A stretch of 64,000 nt of DNA from Bradyrhizobium sp. Arg816 (GTDB lineage: Bacteria > Pseudomonadota > Alphaproteobacteria > Rhizobiales > Xanthobacteraceae), in assembly GCF_029989365.1 (NCBI RefSeq), contig NZ_JAPRAQ010000001.1, positions 930,001 to 994,000 of the forward strand, read 5' to 3'. Numbering within the stretch: position 1 is the stretch's first letter; every line of letters starts with the position of its first letter. The notes beneath the pieces are model-generated. The model was given only the letters and a program-made list of their open reading frames with translations. It was not told where the DNA came from and did no database searches. Positions 55,615 through 63,570 of the stretch are shown here, piece by piece. A program made the position numbers and the translations under genes.

Positions 55615-56601
55615 ATGACCGGTAGCAAATCCATCGACATCAAAACCCTCGCCCGCGACTTGCGCTCCGGCAGTCGCGCGGCCCTCGCCCGGGCCATCAC
55701 TCTGGTGGAAAGCCGGCGCGGCGACCACCAGGCGCTGGCGCGCGAGCTGGTGCAGATGCTGCTGCCCGACACCGGCAAGGCGGTTCGCGTCGGCATCACC
55801 GGCTCCCCCGGGGTCGGCAAGTCCACCACCATCGACGTGCTCGGGACGTACCTGATCGAACAGGGCAACAAGGTCGCGGTGCTCGCGGTCGATCCGTCCT
55901 CGGCGCGCAGCGGCGGCTCGATCCTCGGCGACAAGACGCGGATGGCGCGGCTATCGGCCTCCAATGACGCCTTCATCCGCCCCTCGCCATCGTCAGGCAC
56001 GCTCGGCGGCGTCGCCGCCAAGACGCGCGAGGCCATGCTGTTGTGCGAGGCCGCCGGCTTCGACGTCGTGCTGGTCGAGACCGTCGGCATCGGCCAGTCC
56101 GAGACCGCGGTCTGTGACATGACCGATTTCTTCCTCGCGCTGATGCTGCCGGGCGGCGGCGACGAGTTGCAAGGCATCAAGAAGGGCCTGGTCGAGCTCG
56201 CCGACATGATCGCGATCAACAAGGCCGACGGCGACAATCTCAAGCGCGCCAACATCACCGCCGCCGACTATCGCGGCGCGCTGCATATCCTCAGCCCCCG
56301 GTCCGAGCATTGGCACCCGCCGGTCGAGACCTATTCGGCGCTGACCGGCGACGGCATCGCAAAACTCTGGCAGAAGGTTCTGGATCACCGCAAGGCGATG
56401 AATGCATCCGGCGATTTCGCTGCACGGCGGCGCGAGCAGCAGGTGAAATGGATGTGGTCGATGCTGGAGCAGCGCATGCTGGCGCGGCTGCGCAGCGAGG
56501 CGTCGGTGCGTACGAAAGTCAGGAAGATCGAGGCTGAGGTGGCTGAAGGCCATCTCACGCCGGCACTCGCCGCCGAGCAGATTCTGGAGTTGCTGCAATG
56601 A
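55615..56601 (+). CDS. meaB: Methylmalonyl-CoA mutase-associated GTPase MeaB
   Basis: 328 residues. Walker A is G63-SPGVGKST71; further blocks are AVDPSSARSGGSILGDKTRM, VETVGIGQSE (switch) and INKADGDN (base specificity). MeaB loads adenosylcobalamin into the mutase and protects it from inactivation. It is about 5 kb from mutB but on the same strand. ATGA overlap with pcp. Confidence 0.95.
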   Translation: MTGSKSIDIKTLARDLRSGSRAALARAITLVESRRGDHQALARELVQMLLPDTGKAVRVGITGSPGVGKSTTIDVLGTYLIEQGNKVAVLAVDPSSARSGGSILGDKTRMARLSASNDAFIRPSPSSGTLGGVAAKTREAMLLCEAAGFDVVLVETVGIGQSETAVCDMTDFFLALMLPGGGDELQGIKKGLVELADMIAINKADGDNLKRANITAADYRGALHILSPRSEHWHPPVETYSALTGDGIAKLWQKVLDHRKAMNASGDFAARRREQQVKWMWSMLEQRMLARLRSEASVRTKVRKIEAEVAEGHLTPALAAEQILELLQ

Positions 56602-57253
56602 GCGAAAAGCTCCGCATTCTCCTCACCGGCTTCGGACCGTTTCCCGGCGCGCCCTATAACCCGACCCAGCCGCTGGTCGCGCGGCTGGCGCAATTGCGCC
56701 GTCCGGCCCTCGACGATGTCGCGCTCGCGAGCCACATCTTCCCGGTCACCTACGCCGCGGTCGACCGGCAATTGCCTGATGTGCTCGCGAAAGAGAAGCC
56801 GGATGCGCTGCTGATGTTCGGCCTCGCCGCGCGCACGCCTTACCTCCGCATCGAGACCCGCGCCCGCAATGCCGTCACCATGCTCTGGCCCGATGCCGCC
56901 AACACCCGCTCCAGCAAGCGCGGCATCGCCGGCCATACGGACGCGATGACGTTCGGTCCGCATACGGCAAGACTGCTGCGCGCCGCGCGCCTCACCGGCA
57001 TCGACGCGCGCGCTCGCGCGATGCCGGGGCCTATCTCTGCAATTATCTCAGCTGGCGCGCGATCGAGAATGTCAGGGCGGGCGGACCGCAGCTTGCCGCG
57101 TTCATCCACATTCCCCTGCTCGCGCGTAGCGGCGCTGTTCGGCGCATGGGTTCGCCGCGGATCACGCTGGAAGAACTGGTGGACGCCGGCGAGGCCATGC
57201 TGATGGAGATAGTGGGGCTCGCGAGGAAGCGGCGGAACCCGCAGGTCTCGTAG
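56598..57253 (+). pseudogene. pcp: Pyroglutamyl-peptidase I, frameshifted
   Basis: The N-terminal part (LRILLTGFGPFPGAPYNPTQ; DALLMFGLAARTPYLRIETR) is normal. In the GCGCGCGCTCGCGCG stretch near 57008-57022 one base is missing, so the remainder (DAGAYLCNYLSWRAIENVRA; FIHIPLLARSGAVRRMG) lies in another frame and ends at TAG 57251. The catalytic Cys (LCNYLS) and His are in the shifted part, so the translated product (to 57203) is dead. The restored stop sits inside a palindromic repeat. Confidence 0.82.
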
Positions 57254-57338
57254 GGTGGGCAAAGGCGCCCTTGCGCCGTGCCCACGACTTCGCCTCGAAT
57301 AGGCTTTGTTGGGCACGCTTGCGCTTTGCCCACCCTAC
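57250..57338. repeat. Palindromic repeat, GTAGGGTGGGCA family
   Basis: Left end GTAGGGTGGGCAAAG (57250-57264), right end its complement (57324-57338). Same ends as the copy at 33341-33432. Its second base begins the pcp stop codon. Confidence 0.75.
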
Positions 57339-57451
57339 GGCACCGCCTCCGCGGTAAACATTTAACCCTACCGCGAACAATCCCCGCGCCGTCGGCCACC
57401 CTGCGCTACCTAGTCGGTCGCGGACCTCCCGCGTCCGCCGAAGGATGCGTC

Positions 57452-58822
57452 ATGGACCTCAACCGCCGTCGTCTCATCGGAGCTTCGACCGCAGGCATCG
57501 CGGGCGCACTCGCCGTGCCGGCCGACGCCGCGCGCGCGGCGCCGCTGACATCCCTGCTCGGCCGTGATGCCACGCAATTCGGCGTGCGGCCCGGCAGCAG
57601 CGAGGACCAGACCCGCGTGCTCCAGCGCGCCATCGACGAAGCTGCACGGGCACAGATGCCGCTGGCGCTGCCACCCGGCATCTATCGGAGCGGATTGCTG
57701 CGATTGCCGAATGGTGCCCAGCTGATCGGCGTGCGCGGCGCGACAAAATTCGTCTTCACCGGCGGAGCCGCGGCAATCCAGAGTGACCGGTCGGACTCGA
57801 TCGGCCTGACCGGCATCAGCTTCGATGGCGGTGGCATTCCGCTTCCGACGCGGCGCGGACTGATCCATGTCCTCGGCGGGCGTGACGTCCGCATCACCGA
57901 TTGCGAGATCACCGGCTCCGGCGGCAGCGGCATCTGGCTCGAGCAGGTCACGGGCGACATCTCCGGCAACATCTTTACCAGCATTGCGGTGACGGCGGTC
58001 GTCTCATTCGACGCCAGGGGCCTCAGCGTCTCGCGCAACACCATCATCGGCACCAACGACAACGGCATCGAGATCCTGCGCACCACGATCGGCGATGACG
58101 GCACGCTGGTCACTGATAACCGCATCGAGGACATCAAGGCCGGTCCCGGCGGCTCGGGCCAGTACGGCAACGCCATCAACGCGTTTCGCGCCGGCAACGT
58201 GATCGTGCGCGGCAATCGCATCAGGAACTGCGATTACTCGGCGGTGCGCGGCAATTCGGCCTCGAACATCCACATATCAGGCAACAGCGTCAGCGACGTG
58301 CGCGAGGTCGCGCTCTATTCGGAGTTCGCGTTCGAGGCCGCGGTGATCGCCAACAACACGGTCGATGGTGCCGCCGTCGGCGTCTCCGTCTGCAATTTCA
58401 ACGAAGGCGGCCGCATCGCGGTGGTCCAGGGCAACATCATCCGCAATCTGATCCCGAAGCGGCCGATCGGCACCGCCCCCGACGACGATGCCGGTGTCGG
58501 CATCTACGTCGAGGCTGACAGCTCCGTGACTGGCAATGTGATCGAGAACGCGCCGTCCTATGGCATCGTCGCCGGCTGGGGCAAATATCTGCGCGACGTC
58601 GCGATCACGGGCAACGTGATCCGCAAGGCGCTGGCCGGCGTCGGCGTCTCCGTGGTGTCCGGCGCAGGCACCGCGCTCGTCAACAACAACATGATCTCGG
58701 AAACCCCGCGCGGCGCCGTGGTTGGGCTCGATCATGCCCGTGCGGTGACGTCGGATCTGTCGGCGGACGGCGCACAGCGCTTCGCGCAGCTGGTGGTCGG
58801 CGGCAATGCGGTGCGGCGGTAG
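57452..58822 (+). CDS. TAT-exported parallel beta-helix protein (TIGR03808-like)
   Basis: 456 residues from ATG 57452. Twin-arginine signal MDLNRRRLIGASTAGIAGAL. The mature protein has the pectate-lyase-like repeat pattern with many turns of the form I..N.I (LSVSRNTIIGTNDNGIEILR; VIVRGNRIRNCDYSAVRGNS; ITGNVIRKALAGVGVSVVSG). A surface or periplasmic polysaccharide-binding or lyase role is possible. It converges on the TIGR03809-like gene, its usual partner. Confidence 0.85.
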   Translation: MDLNRRRLIGASTAGIAGALAVPADAARAAPLTSLLGRDATQFGVRPGSSEDQTRVLQRAIDEAARAQMPLALPPGIYRSGLLRLPNGAQLIGVRGATKFVFTGGAAAIQSDRSDSIGLTGISFDGGGIPLPTRRGLIHVLGGRDVRITDCEITGSGGSGIWLEQVTGDISGNIFTSIAVTAVVSFDARGLSVSRNTIIGTNDNGIEILRTTIGDDGTLVTDNRIEDIKAGPGGSGQYGNAINAFRAGNVIVRGNRIRNCDYSAVRGNSASNIHISGNSVSDVREVALYSEFAFEAAVIANNTVDGAAVGVSVCNFNEGGRIAVVQGNIIRNLIPKRPIGTAPDDDAGVGIYVEADSSVTGNVIENAPSYGIVAGWGKYLRDVAITGNVIRKALAGVGVSVVSGAGTALVNNNMISETPRGAVVGLDHARAVTSDLSADGAQRFAQLVVGGNAVRR

Positions 58823-58846
58823 GTGTGCGACGCCAGAGCGGCCGTG

Positions 58847-58903
58847 CATCCTTCGAGGCTCCCCATGGGACGCGCAGCGTCCCATGCCTCGCACCTCAGG
58901 ATG
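58847..58903. repeat. Palindromic repeat, CATCCTTCGAGGC family
   Basis: CATCCTTCGAGGC ... GCACCTCAGGATG with an inner perfect palindrome (ATGGGACGC/GCGTCCCAT). It separates two convergent genes and may act as a bidirectional terminator. Confidence 0.65.
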
Positions 58904-58946
58904 ACGGGGATCGGGAGGACGCGGTGGTCCTCTTGAACATTCGCCC

Positions 58947-59672
58947 TTAAAACGCGTTCCTCAGCAGCGGGTACTTCGCTTGCAGGCCGTCGAGGCTGAA
59001 GGTGAATTCGACGACGCGCTCGGGAGCGGCGACGATTTCGGCGGCGGGCGGGGCGAACTGCGGCAGGAGCGTTGCCATTGCAGCAGGCGTGGCCTGCGGC
59101 GCCTTCACGGCAGGTGCGGTGAACGCCGCCATTGCGGCAGGCGGGGCGACCGGCGACCTCACAGCGGGCGCGGCGACCGGCGCCCGCGCAGCGGGAGCCT
59201 TGAGCGGAGCGACAGCGGCAGGCGCAGTGAACAATGCCGCCGCAGCCGGCGTCGCTCGCGGCACGAGCGGGGCTTCGGGGATTTCGGCAAGGACCTCCGG
59301 CTTGGGCGCGAGCCTGACCGGAACGGCGGTCTCCGCGGCGATGTGGACGGCCTTCGGCTGCACGGTCTGCGCCTGTTGCTCGCGCGGAAACACGCGGGGC
59401 ATGGTCGCCGGCGACCAGCCGAATACGGGCGAGACACTCGCGGCCGCCGCAGCCACGTCGGCACCGGTCGCGAGCGCGCGCCAGGTCTGAACGGCGCGCT
59501 TGGCTTCCTGGATGTTTTCGAGGAATGCGATCTCGGAGTGGTAGCGGCGCCAGCGTCCGGTCTCGAACATTTCGGAGAGATGTTCCAGCCGCTGCTCGGC
59601 GAGAGTGCACCAGCGTGCCGCAATGTCGCGGCCACGCGCCACGTCGCGAACAGCCTCTTGGCGATGTGTCAT
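58947..59672 (-). CDS. TIGR03809-like protein with Ala/Pro-rich middle
   Basis: 241 residues from ATG 59672 (MTHRQEAVRDVARGRDIAAR). The first 75 residues are helical and conserved-looking (LAEQRLEHLSEMFETGRWRR; AFLENIQEAKRAVQTWRALA), followed by about 130 residues of Ala/Pro-rich repeats (APAVRSPVAPPAAMAAFTAP) and a short C-terminal block LDGLQAKYPLLRNAF. No known function. Confidence 0.75.
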   Translation of the reverse strand: MTHRQEAVRDVARGRDIAARWCTLAEQRLEHLSEMFETGRWRRYHSEIAFLENIQEAKRAVQTWRALATGADVAAAAASVSPVFGWSPATMPRVFPREQQAQTVQPKAVHIAAETAVPVRLAPKPEVLAEIPEAPLVPRATPAAAALFTAPAAVAPLKAPAARAPVAAPAVRSPVAPPAAMAAFTAPAVKAPQATPAAMATLLPQFAPPAAEIVAAPERVVEFTFSLDGLQAKYPLLRNAF

Positions 59673-60152
59673 AAACCAGCCCGTCAGGTGAAAAATACGG
59701 ACGCGACGCAACGCACACGAATCAATTTAGACGTGACATGAATATTTTGTGGAAAAGTTTTGACTTGTCCAGCAACGACACGCCGGTCGTCGTCAATAAC
59801 GGTAGTCGTGCGGAGAATTGCTGTGTTTTCGAGTCAAGCTTCGCACAAGCATAACCGGCCTGCGGGGCGACTCCCGGGCGCCGACAATGGGCGCCGCCAC
59901 GTTCGCTCAACCGGAAGCTGATCGCGCCGAGCGGTTCAAGAAATCAGCCCCTGAAAAGAAAAGACCCGTCCGGGGGGACAACCGGACGGGTCGAGCCATA
60001 TGGGCGCTTGGGGTGGATGGGCGCTCGCGCCTGATATGACTTATGGGGAGGGATGACCGCTCCCACATAATTTGGTCGTGGCAGCCGGCTGAACGTTCAA
60101 TGCGGCGTTCGATTTCTTGGCCTTCGCACCGCGCGCAAAGTTGTCGCAGCCG
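59673..60152. other. 480-base intergenic stretch
   Basis: No convincing gene. It contains the promoter side of the TIGR03809-like gene, the hairpin at 59963-59992 and the 3' side of the protease operon. Confidence 0.4.
59963..59992. terminator. Strong hairpin, possible terminator or small-RNA end
   Basis: GACCCGTCCGG (59963-59973) pairs perfectly with CCGGACGGGTC (59982-59992), loop 8 bases. A-rich on the left (read on the minus strand this is a T-rich tail), so it fits a terminator for minus-strand transcripts coming from the protease operon. Confidence 0.55.
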
Positions 60153-61865
60153 CTATCGCGTCGCCGGCCTATCCGCCTGAGAAATCGTGGATTTATCCTC
60201 TGCGCTCGACAGCGAGGGTTGTTCGATCGCGCGGATGCCAGGCTCGTCGCGACGCTTCTCGGCATCTTCACGTTTTGTTGTACCGGACGCAGCCGCGACA
60301 GGCGTCGCGCTGTCGGCGGGAACGGCCATGACTGCGGCAAACGCGTCGGCCTCACCGTCGCCGAAGAGATCATCACGGCCGGGTGAACCGAGGTCGCGCG
60401 CGGTCTTCGCCAGCGTCATGCGCAGCGCCTCCGGCTTGAGCGTGTAATTGCGCTCGAGCAGCAGCGCGGCGACGCCCGAGACATAGGCGGCCGAGAACGA
60501 GGTCCCCGAGGTCATCTGGTACTTGCCGTCGGGCGCGGGCAGGAAGATGTCGACGCCGGGCGCCGCCAGCGCGATGTAATTGCCGCGGTTGGACGCCGAG
60601 AACAGCTTGTCCTGCTGATCGGTCGCGCTGACCGCGATCACGTTGGGATTGGCGGCAGGATAAAGCGGCGGCGATTTCGCGCCGGCATTGCCGGCGGCCG
60701 CGATCAGCACCAGCCCGCGGGCGGCGGTCGCCGCGATGGCGCGCTCGATCACGGCGTCCTTCGGACCGGCAAAGCTCATATTGATGATCTGCGCGCCGTG
60801 CTCGGCGGCGTAATTCAGCGAGCGCAAGACGATGTAGGACGAGCTCTGGGCGCCGCCCGTCGTGCCGCCAAAGGCGCGGATGGCAATGATGCGCGCCTCG
60901 GGCGCGCTGCCCATCAGCCTGGCATGAGCCACGATGGCGCCGGCAATGCCGGTGCCATGGACATGCGGGCCCTCGGCGCTGCCGAGCGCATCAAAGTTGT
61001 CGGCGATGGAATGGGCGAGCTCGGGATGTTGGGCGTCGATGCCGGAGTCGATCACGGCAACCGTCACGTTGGCACCGTGTGCCAGTGTATGCGCCTGCGG
61101 CAGGCGAAGCCTGGCCAGCGCATATTGCGCGGGATCACCCTCGGTCGGCACCGACGATTTCTGATCCTGGAGCACGTAGCGGAAGTTCGGCTGGACCGAA
61201 CGCACGCTGCCATCGGCGGCGAACTCACGCCGCACCGTCTCGGAAGGCCGGCCGTCCGTGATGCGGAACAGGCCGAACGTCGCCCCGATCAGCGGGAAAT
61301 TCTCGGATGAGACACGCGTCAAGCCGTGGCGGCGCGCAAGCTCGTCGGCTTCGGTCGCCGACAGGGCGCCGTCGATCTCGGCCACGAATTCGTTGGCGAA
61401 GCTACGCAAGTCGACGGCGGCCGGCGTGCTGTTACCCCGCCCCTTGCCGGCGCTCTTCTTGCCCGATTTGCCTGTGCCATCGCCACCTGCGCCCGGCTGC
61501 GCCAGGCATTCGCCGTCGGCGTCGCGATAGGGGGCCGTGCAGGCGGGGTACAGGTTCGGCGAATAGCGCGCATAGGGCAGCACCGGGGTCGGTCGCATCC
61601 GCGCCGTGGTGGTGGTACGCGGGATAGCAGGGATAGAACGCGGGCCGGGGCCGACGCCGACAGCCCGCGCGCCAACACCGGGGCTGACGCGCGCGGCGAT
61701 GCTGGGAGAGATGGTCGGGGTGCGCGTGGGGACGCTGATCGTCGGCGTGCGCATGATCGCCTGCGCCTGCGCAACCTCGACGCCGAGGCCGGCGAGCAGG
61801 AGTGCAGCTCCGACCGATGAAACGTAGGCCCCGGCTCGCGACTTACTCTCGGACTTGCGCGTCAT
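60153..61865 (-). CDS. Secreted subtilisin-like (S8) serine protease
   Basis: 570 residues. Signal peptide (AGAYVSSVGAALLLAGLGVE), a Thr/Pro-rich segment (MRTPTISVPTRTPTISPS), an I9-like propeptide ending near VQPNFRYVLQ, then the protease domain. Catalytic triad D273 (AVIDSGID), H303 (HVHGTGIAG) and S456 (GTSFSAAYVSG); oxyanion Asn in AAAGNAGA. The C-terminal 70 residues are charged and disordered. It lies 15 bases downstream of the anti-sigma gene, in the ECF operon. Confidence 0.9.
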   Translation of the reverse strand: MTRKSESKSRAGAYVSSVGAALLLAGLGVEVAQAQAIMRTPTISVPTRTPTISPSIAARVSPGVGARAVGVGPGPRSIPAIPRTTTTARMRPTPVLPYARYSPNLYPACTAPYRDADGECLAQPGAGGDGTGKSGKKSAGKGRGNSTPAAVDLRSFANEFVAEIDGALSATEADELARRHGLTRVSSENFPLIGATFGLFRITDGRPSETVRREFAADGSVRSVQPNFRYVLQDQKSSVPTEGDPAQYALARLRLPQAHTLAHGANVTVAVIDSGIDAQHPELAHSIADNFDALGSAEGPHVHGTGIAGAIVAHARLMGSAPEARIIAIRAFGGTTGGAQSSSYIVLRSLNYAAEHGAQIINMSFAGPKDAVIERAIAATAARGLVLIAAAGNAGAKSPPLYPAANPNVIAVSATDQQDKLFSASNRGNYIALAAPGVDIFLPAPDGKYQMTSGTSFSAAYVSGVAALLLERNYTLKPEALRMTLAKTARDLGSPGRDDLFGDGEADAFAAVMAVPADSATPVAAASGTTKREDAEKRRDEPGIRAIEQPSLSSAEDKSTISQADRPATR

Positions 61866-61880
61866 CGGTGCAGCGGCGCC

Positions 61881-62570
61881 TTACGGCGCCGCGACGGCGA
61901 GGTTGACGAACTTCTCGCGCGACATCCTGCCGAGCAGCGAGGCGAGCTCGTCCCGGCTCATCGCCTTGTCGAACTGGAGACGGAACATGCCGCCCTTGGC
62001 ATCACCGATAATTGAAGCCTGGTAACTGTCGAGCAGCGCGGTGATGTCGGCGACGCGCGCCTCGGGCGTGAAGCGCACCAGCGCGCGCGCAGGTGCAGCT
62101 CCAAGCTCGCGCGTGATCGGCGCGCCGACCGACAGCGAAGCGGTCTCGAAGGTCGCGGGCTGGGTCTTCATCAGCACGGCGCCGATGATGCCGGCCTGGA
62201 GCAGCAGCGCGATGGCACCCAGGCTCGCCGACCAGGCCAGCGTACGCGGCGACAGGCTCGAGAAGAAGGTCGCGATGCGCGCCGAGAGCGGCAGCGAACC
62301 GACCGGCCGCGCAGGCTCGGCGTCGATCGCGGCGAACAGCTTCTGCATCGCCCGCGCCGACGGAGCCCCTAAGCTCTCGTTCAGATGGATGGTCTCTTCG
62401 TACTCGCCGCGGATCGCGGCATATTGCTTTGCAAGCGCCGGATCACCCGCCAGCGCTTCCTCGACGCGGCGAGCGTCACGCGCGTTCAGCGTGCCGGCGG
62501 CGTGCCAGGGCAGCAGCAGTTCAATTTCACTGGGCTCTTGCTCCAGCATCTTCTTGCTCAATGCCATCAT
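61881..62570 (-). CDS. Membrane anti-sigma factor
   Basis: 229 residues. N-terminal cytoplasmic domain (IELLLPWHAAGTLNARDARR) without a zinc HxxxCxxC, one TM helix (TLAWSASLGAIALLLQAGII), and a periplasmic domain (RALVRFTPEARVADITALLD; MFRLQFDKAMSRDELASLLG). It starts by ATGA overlap with the sigma gene and should hold that factor at the membrane. Confidence 0.85.
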   Translation of the reverse strand: MMALSKKMLEQEPSEIELLLPWHAAGTLNARDARRVEEALAGDPALAKQYAAIRGEYEETIHLNESLGAPSARAMQKLFAAIDAEPARPVGSLPLSARIATFFSSLSPRTLAWSASLGAIALLLQAGIIGAVLMKTQPATFETASLSVGAPITRELGAAPARALVRFTPEARVADITALLDSYQASIIGDAKGGMFRLQFDKAMSRDELASLLGRMSREKFVNLAVAAP

Positions 62571-63136
62571 GGCCAGCCTCGCTCAACGCCGGCTGCCTTC
62601 AGCAGTTCGGCCAGTTTCTTGCGCGCATAAAACAAGCGCGTCTTCACAGTGTTCTCCGGAATACCGACGATTTCGGCCACTTCTTCCACGGATTTCTCGT
62701 GGTAGTAGACGAGATCGACGATTTCCCGATGGTCCGGCGAGAGGCCCGTCAGACACTCGCGCAACGCTTCACTGGTATCCTTCTTCTGCACCGCGATTTC
62801 CGGATCGTCAGACGAATCCTCGATCGCGTTGGCAGCTTCGTCGTCCAACCCAACGTCCTTCCTGCGCCGGAGCGCAGACAGGGCCTTGAATCGGGTGATT
62901 GCCAGCAGCCAGGTGGAGACGGCGGATCGCCCCTCGAACTTGCCGGCTTGACGCCAGACGTCGAGAAACACCTCGCTGATGAGGTCCTCCGCCGCCTGCT
63001 CATCCCGCACGAGCCTCAGCCCGAACCTGTAGACCCTGACATGGTGCCGCCCGTACAGCACCTGCATGGCGAGCCGGTCACCTTGAGCGATCCTGGCGAT
63101 CAGGACCTCGTCCGAAGCCGCCTGTGTCACGCTCAA
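62567..63136 (-). CDS. ECF-type sigma-70 factor
   Basis: 189 residues from TTG 63136 (GTG 63130 also possible). Region 2: MQVLYGRHHVRVYRFGLRLV, AEDLISEVFLDVWRQAGKFE, TWLLAITRFKALSALRRR. Region 4: IVDLVYYHEKSVEEVAEIVG, IPENTVKTRLFYARKKLAEL. It heads the sigma, anti-sigma, protease operon. Regions 1.1 and 3 are missing, as in all ECF factors. Confidence 0.92.
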   Translation of the reverse strand: MSVTQAASDEVLIARIAQGDRLAMQVLYGRHHVRVYRFGLRLVRDEQAAEDLISEVFLDVWRQAGKFEGRSAVSTWLLAITRFKALSALRRRKDVGLDDEAANAIEDSSDDPEIAVQKKDTSEALRECLTGLSPDHREIVDLVYYHEKSVEEVAEIVGIPENTVKTRLFYARKKLAELLKAAGVERGWP

Positions 63137-63570
63137 TGCCCGTCTCGCAAAGTTGGTCGGGTCGGCGCGGCGGACGGTTCGACGGGCGGGGCGAAATTCT
63201 TCAGCGTACCGCAGTCACACGGGGGTCTGTGTGATCTACCCCACATACGCGAATTTTCCTTTTGCCACCCGTGGCGGTTGGCCGGCTCGCTCGATAACGG
63301 TAACATAGTAATGATGCATTCCCTGCGCAATGCCGTCCGGCGCGGACGGCCCGACGTGATGGAACCATAGCAGCCCTGCACGACGTATGTCTCACCAAGC
63401 CCTGCTTTGGCTCGACCCCGTCGCCAACGATGCCTAATCGCCGGCAAATTTCCCCGCCGGCCGCTGTCACCCTGTTGCGCGCTGCACCGTTTGGATTCGA
63501 TTGCGAAGGATACCAAACCTAAAGGCTTGCCGCGTAGATTTTTGAGCTGACATCCACCCTTGGCGGGACA
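63137..63570. other. Divergent intergenic region
   Basis: 434 bases between the ECF sigma gene and the membrane protein gene at the right edge. The sigma operon promoter should lie here, and autoregulation is usual for ECF factors, but I could not identify a clear -35/-10 pair. Confidence 0.4.

Noticed and set aside
59818..60039. 73-codon ORF in the gap before the protease operon
   Set aside because: No ribosome site, spans the hairpin, and no recognisable composition or family.
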